A DNA stretch of 64,000 bases from Xiphydria camelus (taxonomy: Eukaryota > Arthropoda > Insecta > Hymenoptera > Xiphydriidae): contig OY783195.1 of NCBI GenBank assembly GCA_963678675.1, forward strand, positions 2,428,001-2,492,000, written 5' to 3'. The position numbers and the translations under genes were made by a program. Positions 10,551 to 21,430 of this stretch are shown one piece after another (position 1 is the stretch's first letter; the number at the start of each line of letters is the position of its first letter). Below the pieces are notes generated by a model. That model saw only the letters and a program-made list of their open reading frames with translations, searched no databases and had not been told where the DNA came from.

Positions 10551-11967
10551 TCAGGATATATCTAATTAACCACACAAACAGCGTTAAATATCTCTACCGC
10601 GTTCTGGAGGCAGATGTGGTCCAACCCAGACGCCGGTCCAAATTCGACGACTCACCCCTACTCGGCAACCCTTGACTCGAATGCCTCCGCCGTAACGCGC
10701 CGATGATGAATCCCAGCGGGAATCACTTCCCGCGAGGAAGCGGATCGCCGCCTCGCCCCGGCCAATCGCGCGACACCCCTTCGCCTCTGCCACCCCCTAT
10801 ACACGCTCGGCGATATCCTCGAAGGAAAAGGAGCGCGAAAGAATCCAATCGACACCCGGCAATCTCACGTTCGGCCCGTAAACAACGGCGACAAAAGGCT
10901 GACCACTTCGTTTCTCTCTCTCCTGGCACTCTTCGCCCGCGCGATCCCCCCTCCCTCCCCCCTCGGGGAGAAAGAGCACTCCGTGCCCGGGAGATAAACA
11001 AAATTTCAACTTTAAACCGAAGCCGAGGCGGCGAGCAGGGGGTGGGCGAATCGGGTACAGCCGGAATCGCGCGGCTACTCCGCCGCGATACGATCTCCGC
11101 GATCGTTCCCGTTCTCCCCCTGCGCGCGACACCATGCGGGAATGGAAATGCGAGAAAAAGGACTCTCGGAAGGGTGGAGATGGAGAGAGAGAGAGAGAGA
11201 GTGAGAAGGCGTGATTTTATTTCGCGAAACGCTTCGAACGACGATGCTCCTCTATACACCCTCCCCGCACCACCCCCCGGGCGCTCGTAGAGCGGGGGAG
11301 GGCAAGCAGTAACATCCCTCATTCGGACAATCGTCGTCCGATTACGACTCGGCCAGATAAGAGCGCGATATCTACATCGTCGCTCGATCACGAGGACGCG
11401 GAAGGCCGGCGGCCCTATTCAGCCTGGAAGAATAGCCCCGTGATTCTATTCAGCCGTGGAATGGAGAAGCGAACTTAGCATGGGCGCGCGCGCGCGCGCT
11501 TCCGGAATCGCGCGGTACGGTGCGGGAAGGACGACGAGAGCGAGAGGGACGCGAAGGGAGAGGGGGGACCACCGGCATCTGGGAATCGAATATCTTCGAT
11601 CTAACGGCATTCGGAATATCCGCAATTGTGGAAGAGATCGACGAAGAGAGAGGGAGAGAGAGAGAGCGCGCGCGCGCGGTAATTGACGGACAGTCGCGCC
11701 GCGATTCCCGGGAGGGGTGAGATGAGAAAGGCGCGAGTCGCGCAGGCTGTCGCGCGCCACCCTTTCGGGAAGTGGGACTGGTTTTGGAAGGGGGGGCTAA
11801 TGGCGAGGGCATTTCCTGCGAGAGTCGCCTTCCGTTTGTCGTTTTCTTGGCCGGGAATGTGTTGGCGGCGCGAAACGTTTGCGATTCACGAATTTGTGAT
11901 GAACAATTCGCGCTGCGAAAGTTTGAGCAATAACGGAACTTCACTTGATTGATCGTGAGTTGTTATA
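10551..11967. other. Unique GC-rich sequence
   Basis: (GA)n at about 11183-11201, (CG)n at 11488-11499, and (GA)n with (CG)n at about 11645-11678. Overlapping frames on both strands look like compositional artefacts. No gene called. Confidence 0.45.
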
Positions 11968-12175
11968 CTCCGAGGAAAAAATTGACTCGAGCCAATTAAA
12001 CGTATTTTCGAGTAGTCTTACAAGAGTAGATACATATATTTGATCAGAATGAATATTGATTGATTTCATTGAATATTATTTGGATCGAATCGATATTCAT
12101 TCGAATCGAATAAATGCGCTTTCAAGACTATTCGAAAACGCTTTTATTTCGATCGAGTAAATTTTTCTCTCAGTG
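11968..12175. mobile_element. MITE family E
   Basis: CTCCGAGGAAAAAATTG... to ...TTTTTCTCTCAGTG, with TA on both sides (11966-11967, 12176-12177). The arms share CGTATTTTCGAGTAGTCTT with CAAGACTATTCGAAAACG, more diverged than the 8434 copy. Confidence 0.75.
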
Positions 12176-12177
12176 TA

Positions 12178-12389
12178 TAATAAACTTACCGAAACGTATC
12201 GCACTTGAAAAAACGGATACCAATAAATTTCACTGTATTTACAATAAAAGAGGTACATATTAAGGTTTTCGAATGTTTTTATAGTGCAATACGGTAATTT
12301 GTCCCTTGGAAACCTCAAATCATGATACGATTTACCAGTTTCCAGAGAAAAATTGTTCTCCAACACGGTAAGAACATTCGAAAACCTGT
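12178..12389. mobile_element. MITE family K, partial
   Basis: Shares TGTATTTACAATAAAAGAGG and the pair GGTTTTCGAATG / CATTCGAAAACC with the K copies at 3.9 and 41 kb. Squeezed between an E and a C element. Confidence 0.55.
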
Positions 12390-12591
12390 AATTACGGGGT
12401 CGCTAGTAATTGTTTATTTATATCAAGGAACTATTTTAATACGTCAATTAAATATCTCTTCCTTATAATGTGTTTGCAAGGAAAAAATATCTGCTTAATA
12501 TAAAACACGATCAAATTGATGTAAATAGATAATTACTCGCAACCGCGCAAATAATTTCTGATAGATTCAACTAATTTCTCATCTCTGTGTG
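12390..12591. mobile_element. MITE family C, left end missing
   Basis: Begins inside the element at TTACGGGGTCGCTAGTAATTG and runs to AACTAATTTCTCATCTCTGTG. The central CTTCCTTATAATG...GTTTGCAAGG inverted pair is present. Its left terminus is replaced by the K fragment. Confidence 0.65.
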
Positions 12592-14234
12592 TAAAGACCC
12601 AATGAGCATGGCAACATCCCTATAACGTTCAGCACACAGGAGCGACGGATTTCACGGAATCATCGATACGAAAAATCCGCCCAGAGAGACGACTACCCGT
12701 CCGCGTAACGAGCGCAAGAATTGTGAAGCGCTGCCGTTGGAAACGCGTCAAAAAATGACGTCGTGTTATGCGCAGGAGAGGGAATCGGGAAGCGTCTATG
12801 GGAACGGGGCGAATAACAGATCCGCGTCGACCGAAATGAGGGTAGATGTACCCACGGAAACCGCCCGCGGACCGTGACACTCGAGGAGGGATCGAGAGCC
12901 TCTCCGCGGGGAAGAATGACGAGAGTCAACTCTCACCCTTTTCCCAAAAACTGCGGAAAACACAGCGCGCGCGCGCGCGCTCACGGCCAGTGGAACGAGT
13001 TTCGAGCGTACCGGCGCGTCTTTTTTTTTTCCCTTTCCCCACATCGAAGGGAGTCGCAAATATAAGGGGTTCGTCTCGACGAGAGGAGCGAGGAGGGTCG
13101 CCGGGAAATCGTCGCGGCATTGTCCGCGCGGTTAACCCGTCGCGTATTTCCAAAATTCCGATTAGACGGCACAATGGTGAAATCAATGGGCGAGGCGTGA
13201 GAAATCGCGGAGAATGGAGAAGAGTCGATCCGGGGCTCTCGTTTTTTCTTCCCCCTTTCCTCCTCGCCGCGGCGCGATAACCGACGATCTATAATTCACG
13301 CGTAATTGGAGACTCGTCCCGGAATTTTTTCGACCCCCCCTCCTCGCCGGTCGTAATTCGCTTTCGACGAGGCTGACGCTCGCGCGCGAAGAAGCTCGCG
13401 CGCGTCGCGCGAATTCTACCAGGGTGGGGAGGGGGGAGGTGAGCAGGGGCGGCGCGGAATCGGGAGTCGCGGCGGCGGCGTGAAATAATGAAAGCGATAA
13501 ATAACTGATGAGAATCGAAGTACGCGTGTATACCGGAGGAAGTCTCCGGCGCGCGGGACAAAGAGATTCAATTTCGATGCCGATCCGAAACGAATGCGCA
13601 TCAAATATGAATCAGGAATGCGGGAGGGCGCGCGGTGGGAGGGGGTGGCGCGTCTGTTCTCTCGTGCGGAAGAAGAATCGCGCCGGAGAAGAAACTCCGG
13701 AGGATGTGTAGGTATTGCTCTCTCGGTGTCTCCGGGGATCGGAAATTTCCCTTCTCTCTCGCGTTCCACGGGGGAGGTTCGATGTTTGAAATACAAAGTT
13801 TCATCGGAAGATCGATCGCGATTATCCGGGGAAAGTTTGTCCGTTTCGCCCGGGGTCGCTCGGATAACAATCGCGGGAGGGAACGATACAGCCGCGCGCG
13901 GCGAGAGCAGCGATCGCCGTATACGGGAAATTGGACGTGTCCCGCGCGTGAAATACCGACGCGCGGGTTGCGGCGGACGTCAAAAGCGCGGCGCCGCGCG
14001 GCCTTTGATCAGAGCCCGTCGCTCGGATGGACCTTGTCACGCGTTCGGCACAGTCGGATCGCGCTCAAGCCGCGGCTACGCGCGAACGCGGCTTTGGCGA
14101 ATCGGCGTACGCGCGTGAGAGATTTAATTGCGTCGCGGAGTTCACGCGCCGCCGAACGATATGGGATCAGAGAGGGCGGATATATCGGGGCAGATTTCGG
14201 CACAAATCAGGAGATGTAGACGTGTCATTGGATA
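12592..14234. other. Unique GC-rich sequence
   Basis: (CG)n at 12966-12980, a T-run at 13021-13030 and CpG-dense sequence throughout. Frames up to 194 codons occur but overlap other frames and show no recognisable domain. Confidence 0.4.
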
Positions 14235-14936
14235 CACTGAGAAAACGGTTTATTAACCCGTTTCCTTGTCACTTAGATCGACGAAATCCGGGCCCACAAG
14301 CGGTAGGGGACAACGCGCAGTGAATACACCAGACTGAGGCTCGAAAACAGTTGCAATATGAGTTGATATTATGTATTACCTCTGAGATGTAGTCATTTGT
14401 TTCACGCGATACTGCTGTTGTGGAAGTAAACGCTGATTCTTTCTCCTTTTATAGATATTATAAATATATTATATTTTGCAATAGATGACAAATGACAGTT
14501 TAGAAACTATATTTCACGAATAAACAATACTTTAATAGAAATTACAAAACCACTAGCACGGTTGCACGGTAACGGAGATTATAAGAATCGTGACCAACTC
14601 TCGTGGCGTACTGGTAGGAACTGAAACTCAATCATTCCGCCAGCCTGGCTCGCGATGTTTACGTTTGGCTCGACTTTCCGTCCGCGAGTCTGGCTCGTGC
14701 AGATATTCACGTTTGGGCCAAAATTTTCATCACGGGTCAGAGACTCGTCAAAGTACGGGAAGGGATTAATAGTTAATAAATGTAACTTGAAATGCGGCGA
14801 AATATGTAAATGTTTCATCGGGATAAGAAAATATATGTTAATTATTAAAATGCTTATTTCATTAAAACGATTGCCTCAAAGGATCTGATTGTACCAAATC
14901 TATTCCGCTATATTCAAGTAAACTGTTTTCTCAACG
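14235..14936. mobile_element. MITE family B interrupted by TTAA insertion
   Basis: Left end CACTGAGAAAACGGTTTATTAA at 14235-14256. The element resumes at 14766 with TTAATAGTTAATAAATGTAAC and ends AACTGTTTTCTCAACG. The two parts join exactly as in the uninterrupted B copies once the 509-bp insertion is removed. Confidence 0.75.
14257..14765. mobile_element. piggyBac-like non-autonomous insertion
   Basis: A 509-bp insertion between TTAA (14253-14256) and TTAA (14766-14769). Ends are CCCGTTTCC and GGGAAGGGA, only loosely complementary. A duplicated TTAA target is the hallmark of piggyBac transposition. It contains a diverged direct repeat, CTGGCTCGCGATGTTTACGTT and CTGGCTCGTGCAGATATTCACG. No transposase is present. 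Confidence 0.5.
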
Positions 14937-14987
14937 AAAGTAGAGTTCTAGATAAAGCCACGGAAATCTCTATACTTCGATAGCTCA

Positions 14988-15173
14988 CACTGAGAAAAAT
15001 AATTCGATTAAAAGTAAGTCAAACATATTTAGTTATTCCAACCAAACGTTCAGTTGTTCTAATAAAAAATTGATCAATTTAACAAAACAAATGAAGGATC
15101 CATACGTCACCAAACGGCTTGGCTATGGTCTCCAGGATTTTGGTTAGATTGACCAAGATTTTTTTCCTCGGTG
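14988..15173 (+). mobile_element. MITE family A (first of an adjacent pair)
   Basis: CACTGAGAAAAATAATTCG... to ...TTTTTTTCCTCGGTG. It is internally shorter than full A copies and lacks the GACAAAACGCATC block in full. Confidence 0.75.
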
Positions 15174-15175
15174 TA

Positions 15176-15394
15176 CACTGAGAAGAATAATTAGGTTAAA
15201 ATGACAGAACGCATCTAGTTTGACGCTCCTAGTTATCCTAACCAAAATACTGGTCATCTGAACCAAATATCAAGTCATTCCAATCCTAAATTGGTCAATT
15301 TAACCAAACAAACGGAGGATCCATATCTCATCAAACAGGTTTGACCATCATCTCCAGGATTTCGGTTCGATTAACCGAGTTATTTTTCTCAGTG
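15176..15394 (+). mobile_element. MITE family A (second of an adjacent pair)
   Basis: CACTGAGAAGAATAATTAGG... to ...GTTATTTTTCTCAGTG. It shares the single TA at 15174-15175 with the copy to its left and lies in the same orientation. Confidence 0.8.
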
Positions 15395-16300
15395 CAGAGC
15401 TCAAGTCGTTAGACCGGGCGAAACCACCGCGAAGTACAGCGAGGAGCACTCAAAGGGTCTGCCGTTTTTGCCAGAGCGGCGCGAGACAACGCGAGGACCG
15501 AGAATAGGGCGGCAACGAGCTTCTTGCGTCGCTCTCGGGGCCCCCCGTCAAAACCGAGCGTTGCGCGTCTCGCTATTGTTCCGAACCGTTTCGCTGGACC
15601 CGCGCGGGTGGATTGTTTCCCCTTCCGCGCGCGCGCGCGGGTCCTCCGACTCGAACGAAATATTCGTAGTCGACGTAACGTGTGATGTAATGCTCGCTCG
15701 CGCGCTGCAATGAAAAGGTGCGCGAACGCGATTAATTTGTAACGAGTGAATTCTTCTTTTCCCCGCGAAACCAGGTCGACGGGAAACGCGCACCGCGGGG
15801 GTTCGTTTAGCCGATAATTTGCGACACTCGTCCGCCGCGCGGCGAGTTATCCGCGATCGCGGCTCTGTAACGAGGTCCCCCGCGAGAGCCAGTCAAGACG
15901 GAATTAAGGTCGACGGTTAGCGCGCGGTGAATATGTGTACATAAAATTGCAGAACGCAGCGTCGCGCGCGAAGTGCGCTCGGCTCGAATCCAAAAATCGC
16001 GGTTCAACGAGTGCTAAACGTCCCTCCTCCTCCTCCCCCTCCTGCGACTTTCGTCCTAATGGGGACCCGAGGGCACTCGAGGGTGTGTAATTGCTAGAAT
16101 CCACGACCCTGCTACTACACCGCATTACGCGTTATGCGGGGTGCGTGGAGTGCGGGAGAGGAGGAGGAGGACGACGACGTGCACAGGGTGTCTCGTGCAG
16201 TCCGTTGACGTTCTCTCGCTCGTCCTTTTCCTCCGTATTCAACCGTATTAATGATCATTTGACTTATTTAATTTTATTTAATACACTCGCTTTTCGCTCA
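15395..16300. other. Unique GC-rich sequence
   Basis: (CG)n at 15629-15639 and CCT/AGG-rich tracts near 16021-16040. No gene recognised. Confidence 0.4.
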
Positions 16301-16715
16301 CACCGAGAGAAATAGTTGCTGGTGCTAGAAAATGTATTTCTTTAATTAAAAACACGATATAGGTACATAATTCCACGATCGAGCTATAGTTTTCTTCGTG
16401 CAAGGAAATATTTGATAGGAGTGATCGTTTTTTTTTCGAGTAGGAAGAATTTGTTGTTCCAACGAAGATTGCTGGGTCAAGAATATAGACTCTTCGACCG
16501 AAAATTGGTATTCTTAATAATTTTTAAGATCATATGAGGAGCACAGTTCCAAAACTCGTTTAGTCCATTCGCAGTTTGTCCTATAATTGCTAATAGTTTA
16601 GCGATTATAAGACAAACTGCGAATGGACTAAATGAGTTTTGGAACTGTACTCCTCATATATATTCATGGGGTTCTAGAAAAATTTGTTTGATACTAGCAA
16701 TTGTTTCTCTCGGTG
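16301..16715. mobile_element. MITE family G with nested hairpin
   Basis: CACCGAGAGAAATAGTTGCTGG... to ...TAGCAATTGTTTCTCTCGGTG, followed by TA. Related G copies lie at 39943 and 51518. A 128-bp hairpin element sits inside it. Confidence 0.7.
16532..16659. mobile_element. Nested 128-bp hairpin element
   Basis: The arms start ATATGAGGAGCACAGTTCC and end GGAACTGTACTCCTCATAT. They pair for about 60 bp with about four mismatches and almost no loop. It lies inside family G and is absent from the other G copies, so it is a later insertion. Confidence 0.7.
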
Positions 16716-17808
16716 TAAGAGCAAAGTCTAAAGGTATCTGCTCTCCTTGTAGCCGAAATAATTTACGCCCCTGACGCGTTGGTGAAACTTACATTAATTG
16801 TAATATGTAGACCTAAATATTGCTGTTCAGCGACAGGTATTTTTTTGTATATGCAATAGTCTTCAATATTTTAATTTCTAGTCTACTTTCTGTGCTTCAT
16901 TGCTACACTGTTTTCTCTCTATTATTATTGATCTGTACATAACAACTTGTCAATCACGCACTGCCCCCCAGAAATATCCTAGGGCAGAGACAAAATAAAT
17001 GTCTATCATTTACAATACATATCTATTTATCTATTTCTTCCCATTGTACGATATACCGGTTTCATTTGCTTCAACAAAGATTTCAGCGATAAAAATTAAT
17101 TCGTCGATTCACGTGCCATTATTGAAAAAAAAAGTAACGTCCAAATAAATAAAAATTCCCATAAAGTTATTTCACTCGGAAGAAAAGAAGCCTAATTGAA
17201 ATTCATTCGCGATCTTTTACCGAGAGAATTATTTACACCGTCGACGCGCGCGGCGCGCGAGCTGCGATCCAACCCCCATGGCCACCCCCTAGCGCGAAGG
17301 GTTAAACGACGAGCCACTAGAAACCAATCCAGCGTGCGCGCAGCGCACCGCGGATGCTCTTTTCTCTCGCAATCGACAGATGGCCCGTAACCGAGTGAGT
17401 TTTTGTTTCAAGAACGGAGCCACAATCGTCGCATTACCGAACAAACGACTCGACAATCGAGGCTCGACGATCGGGCGCGGCCCACATGTCCAAACAGTGC
17501 CGGCTCACGAGAGTATCGATGGAAACAATTCGATTCGCTCGATTATATTCGATCCGCGATTGTACGAACGACACGCGGAGCGACGGAGGAACGTCGTGCC
17601 TCGCGCGCGCGTTTCGCGTACGAATCTATCGTCTCTCTCCTAATCGTTTCCAATTGTTTTCCCGCGCATATGCCACGTACGATGTATCGGGGAGCCTGCA
17701 GGCAGTGCGACTGTATGCGAATAACCCAGCCGGACGTTACACTTGTGACAAACGATTTCTGTTAATTCGACGTAAAAATGGAGAAAATTTAAAGCAGTTT
17801 TAACTTAC
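16716..17808. other. Unique sequence, AT-rich then CpG-rich
   Basis: 16716-17190 is AT-rich with no clear repeat. 17200-17800 is CpG-rich. If the microexon model is right, this is intron immediately downstream of the microexon on the minus strand. Confidence 0.35.
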
Positions 17809-17841
17809 CTAACGTGCATGCCGTGCATTGGAAATGTCTGA
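17809..17841 (-). CDS. Candidate 33-nt microexon (unidentified protein)
   Basis: On the minus strand a branch-point-like CTGAT lies about 35 nt upstream of the exon. It is followed by the pyrimidine tract CATTCTCTCTCCTTCCC and the acceptor GCAG. The 33-nt segment ends TTAG and is followed by GTAAGT at 17808-17803. In phase 1, the phase left by the exon at 52180-52218, it is open and encodes RHFQCTACTL after a split valine codon. It leaves phase 1 again, so it could be skipped without a frameshift. The frame that starts at the first base has a stop at its last codon; the third frame is open. The FxCxxC pattern resembles half of a zinc knuckle, which is too little to name a family. This is the best-defined exon in the window, but it is found by eye only. 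Confidence 0.42.
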   Translation of the reverse strand, partial: SDISNARHAR

Positions 17842-18317
17842 CTGCGGGAAGGAGAGAGAATGCCGGATATGTACATCAGTTGTATATTAAAATCAAACAC
17901 ATCCGGCTATGAAACTTCAAAACTATAATTACCGGATTTCTCGATAGATCCCTAAGTCGATTATGGCGCGAGGGACTTCGGCGAGACGGCTGGACGAGTT
18001 TCCCGTCAAACGACGCGATAAATAACCACGACAAATTTGTTTTCGTTCCTCCGACGCGGACCTTTCGAGATGTACATTCATATATTATATAGAAAACACC
18101 TATGAGCTCGCGCTCGTTGGAGATCGAACAAAGCGCCCTTTGTTCGATCCTTCGCTCGCGACAGATTTCCTGGCCGTAAGTCTCGTTCGACCTTTTCTCC
18201 CGAGAAGCATTTTCATCTCGGGCGCCGCGCGCTCTTCTATTTACACCACCAAGAAACAATAGACTCCCTTCTTCACTGGACGTGCGATCGCCTCGCCGAT
18301 ACACGATATAGAGACTG
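17842..18317. other. Unique sequence
   Basis: Contains the short palindrome at 18122-18149. Otherwise nothing recognised. Intron upstream of the microexon if the minus-strand model holds. Confidence 0.35.
18122..18149. promoter_or_regulatory. 28-bp palindrome with paired CTTTGTT cores
   Basis: Arms GATCGAACAAAG and CTTTGTTCGATC are perfectly complementary around a 4-bp CGCC. CTTTGT is the core of Sox/TCF HMG-box sites. Whether it is bound is inference. Confidence 0.3.
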
Positions 18318-18395
18318 CGCTGAGAAGACGGTTTATCAATAGTTAATAAATGAAAATTTCAAAAATACGGGAAAATAAATATTTCGATAAAGGGT

Positions 18396-18874
18396 GAGAA
18401 GAGTATATTAATCAGTGTAATACCAGATAAGAGATTTTATCTTTTTGGGGAAGTATTGCGTTCATTCGTTTACTGTATGACGATAACAGCTGGCATGCAT
18501 CTGCACAGAGAAAAAGAATTAGTTGTATCTGCTGAAAATGATTTGCGGGGTCGCAAGATTATATTTATTTATATCAATGAAATCTTAATAGTTCAATTTG
18601 ATATGCCTTCCCTACAATCGCAGGTAATAGTATGTGATTGCAAGGAAGAAATGTCTGATTGATATGGAAAAGGATCAAATCGATGTAAATAAATAATTAC
18701 GTGCAACTCGGCTACTAATTATTAGTAGATCCAACTAATTTTTTTTCTCCGTGCAGTGAACTTTACCAAACGTATGCCAATTATTGTTGTCGCGCAGTAA
18801 AGCTGTGAACGCAATACTTTCCCTAAAATGTCAAATCTGTTACCCAGTATAACAGTGATTAATAGACTCTTCTC
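18396..18874. mobile_element. Palindromic element D nested in B
   Basis: Ends GAGAAGAGTATATTAATCAG and TGATTAATAGACTCTTCTC are inverted. Further inside, AAGTATTGCGTTCA pairs with TGAACGCAATACTT. D is seen only once here and is itself split by a C element. Confidence 0.65.
18504..18753. mobile_element. MITE family C nested in D
   Basis: CACAGAGAAAAAGAATTAG... to ...CAACTAATTTTTTTTCTCCGTG. It contains GATTTGCGGGGTCGCAAG and GTGATTGCAAGGAAGAAATG. It is the innermost, therefore youngest, of the three nested elements. Confidence 0.8.
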
Positions 18875-19068
18875 TCCGCGTAGGACGAGAAAATATACGT
18901 TGATTATTACAATGTTTATTTCGTTCAAATGCTTGCCTCTGAGGATTTGATCGCGCCAAATAAATATCGCAATAGTTGACGAATATGTACTTGATCCAAT
19001 AAAATGTTTATTTCGCCATATTAAAAAAAAACATTCACCAACTACAAATAAACCGTTTTCTCGGTGTA

Positions 19069-19786
19069 TCGAAGTCGATATACAAATACTACGAGACTTC
19101 CCCGCAGGGGAAGACTCTTCTTAAGGAAAAATCTACCCGGGGTAAGCAGCGTATGGGTAATTAGACTCGCGCCGACGGTGTGGACCGAAGAAAAAGTTGA
19201 AAACCCCATTAGCGATGCACGTGACGCTACAGTTATCCCGGGATTATGACAGCGCACACCCGGAGAGGTGGTGCGCCGTCGCGCTCTTGCAGTTCGAGTG
19301 TGTGGGTGGGATGCGAGGGTGCGCGCGCGCGTATCGACAGAGGTCAGAAGCACAGACTCTCCCCTCTAATGGATTTCACTCATTTTTCTCCCCTGACGTC
19401 CCGCAGCCGACACCCTGCCATCTCGCGACGCGGGTCATCAGGGCTCGTATAAGCGCGCGGCTAAATTCGCCCGCTTTCGCGCGTGGAACGCCTGAACGGG
19501 GAGTCGCGAGTTCTCGGTACGTTTCGGCGATTCAGAGAGAGAAAGAGAGAGAGAGAGAGCGCGCGCGCGCGCGGAACGAATGAATGAAGGAGTATACTCG
19601 ACCACTCGTGTGCGTGTGTACAGCAGTTACGGGGGATATAACAGCGGCGCGGTGATGGATATCGAGAGTCGCCCGGCGCTGAGCGATTCTCGGCGTTTCG
19701 TTGAAAGGGATCTTCTCTCCGTGGAATGGAGATGGTTTTTTGCTTGATTTTTTAAGGAGATTCTATCAACAACAGAACTAACGGAG
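19069..19786. other. Unique GC-rich sequence
   Basis: (CG)n near 19322-19331, (GA)n then (CG)n at 19535-19573. No gene recognised. Confidence 0.4.
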
Positions 19787-19945
19787 CGCTCAAAAAAATT
19801 TGGCCACAACTAGAAAATTATAGTAATTGCAGTGATAATTTTCGTCGCAATAGCAAGAATTCTTGCTGCGCTAGCAATATTTGTCTAGTTGTGTCTGAGG
19901 CAGCCACAGAAATATAGCTGGATTAGCTAAATACTTTTTTCAGTG
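19787..19945 (-). mobile_element. MITE family I
   Basis: The reverse complement of the 63469 copy. Shares CACAACTAGAAAATTATAG, AGCAAGAATTCTTGCT and GATTAGCTAAATA. It carries about 30 extra bases (GGCAGCCACAGAAATATAGC) absent from the other copy. Confidence 0.7.
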
Positions 19946-21339
19946 AGGGATTTTGATCAGGCTCGGTAAATCAATAGATGCAAATATCAGGACCCTTGGG
20001 TTAAATTGTTAAAGGAAATACGGGATATCGACGATTTCACGCGTCCCGGGGAAATTTCTTTGTTCTCGTTCTCCCGAAAAATCGCCGATATCTCGGGGTG
20101 TTCAGATCTGCCGTGGGGATGAAAGTTGAGTGCCGGCACCTCGAGGCGCTTGACGAGGGAAAGGCGAGGGGGCGACGAGAGACCGTACGTACATGTAGTA
20201 TGTATGCCGTGCCTCGATGTACAACTGACGCGATAAGCGGCAGCCGCGGGGTAATCGCGACTCTTAACCGAGATCCTGGATTAATTGTTTTCTCCGTTTT
20301 ATCGATGCACATGGACAGTTAAGTGCACGCGATCAGAGCTTCTCAACCGAAATCCCTGCACTTCATGCGCTTCCAAACCCAACGGAAAGAACGAGCGTGC
20401 TTTCGAAATCTTAAAACACGATGGATCCTTCAGTTTGACACACTCGACGATAAGTGCAACTCGATAACAGGAGTCCAAAGAAATGCCGAAACATTCGACA
20501 ACGTCGTCGACTAAAATTCTGATCGATTTTACGCGCGATATCTATAAATATCCGTTTATAGATCCATCTGTAGGCACTTATCGGGTTGAGCGATGATAGC
20601 GATACGAAATAAAGCACTCGCTTGTCGCTGCAGAAGATAATGACTCGCAGAGAACGGTACATAATCGGTAATCAACTGCCGAATTCCGACAAGGCGTCGT
20701 TGTTTTTTTTTTTTTTTTTTTTTCCCCATAAATCATACACTGAAATTCAACCTCACCGTGATTGAATGTAGCATTTTTTTTTGCAGCGTAATGCACTTTA
20801 GCGACTGCACATGCACGAGACCGGAATGATTCGCGATAAAAGACCACGCGTGTGAAACGATGAGCAGGGGTGCATCACGCGTGCGAGAGCAACGAATCTC
20901 TCGACGGACGTATCCCGATAAGGATTCAGAGTCGTCGGGATGACTTATCCGGCCGAACGATCGAAATCGAACATTATCAGCGTATGTAACTCGGCCGCCT
21001 CGTCTTAATTAGTCGATCATCGCAACTTCCTGACTCGCGACCACTTCTACCTAATCTTATCTTCCGTGTATACGAGAGGGATTACGTGAATCGTATACAT
21101 ATAACGGCTGACCAAGCGGTAATATTATATGGTCCTGTCGGTTGTGACCGACGCGCCGAATTGAGTCAGTCGATCGATTCGATAATTTCTCAGATAAACT
21201 GGAACAAATGACGAGCTATGTATACATCGCTCGTTATTCTTTTCTAGGTTTTTTCTTCGCGGTAAAAGTGCATCTATATGCACCGCGTAAGAGTTTTGTG
21301 ATTAAAGTGATCGTTGTTAAATATATTTCGATAAATCCA
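19946..21339. other. Unique sequence with poly-T
   Basis: A 21-T run at 20703-20723. Otherwise CpG-rich unique sequence. The T-run could be a retroposon tail but no body is recognisable. Confidence 0.4.
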
Positions 21340-21430
21340 CACAGAGAACAAGAATTAGTCGGATCTGCTGAAAATTACTTGCTGATTCGCAATTATTCAT
21401 TTACATCAATGAAATTTTTTTATACAGAAG
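21340..21430 (+). mobile_element. MITE family C, left fragment
   Basis: CACAGAGAACAAGAATTAGTC, GATCTGCTGAAAATTACTTG and TTTACATCAATGAAATTT match the left third of family C. The rest is missing. Confidence 0.65.

Larger units (their letters stand above)
18318..19066. mobile_element. MITE family B, outer shell of three-level nest
   Basis: CGCTGAGAAGACGGTTTATC... at the left, ...AAATAAACCGTTTTCTCGGTG at the right, then TA. The B sequence is interrupted at 18396-18874 and resumes with a segment of the kind seen around 14845-14890 (GATTATTACAATGTTTATTTC). Confidence 0.75.

Noticed and set aside
20703..20723. Poly-T as the tail of a retroposed gene
   Set aside because: No recognisable reverse-complement gene body or target duplication next to it.
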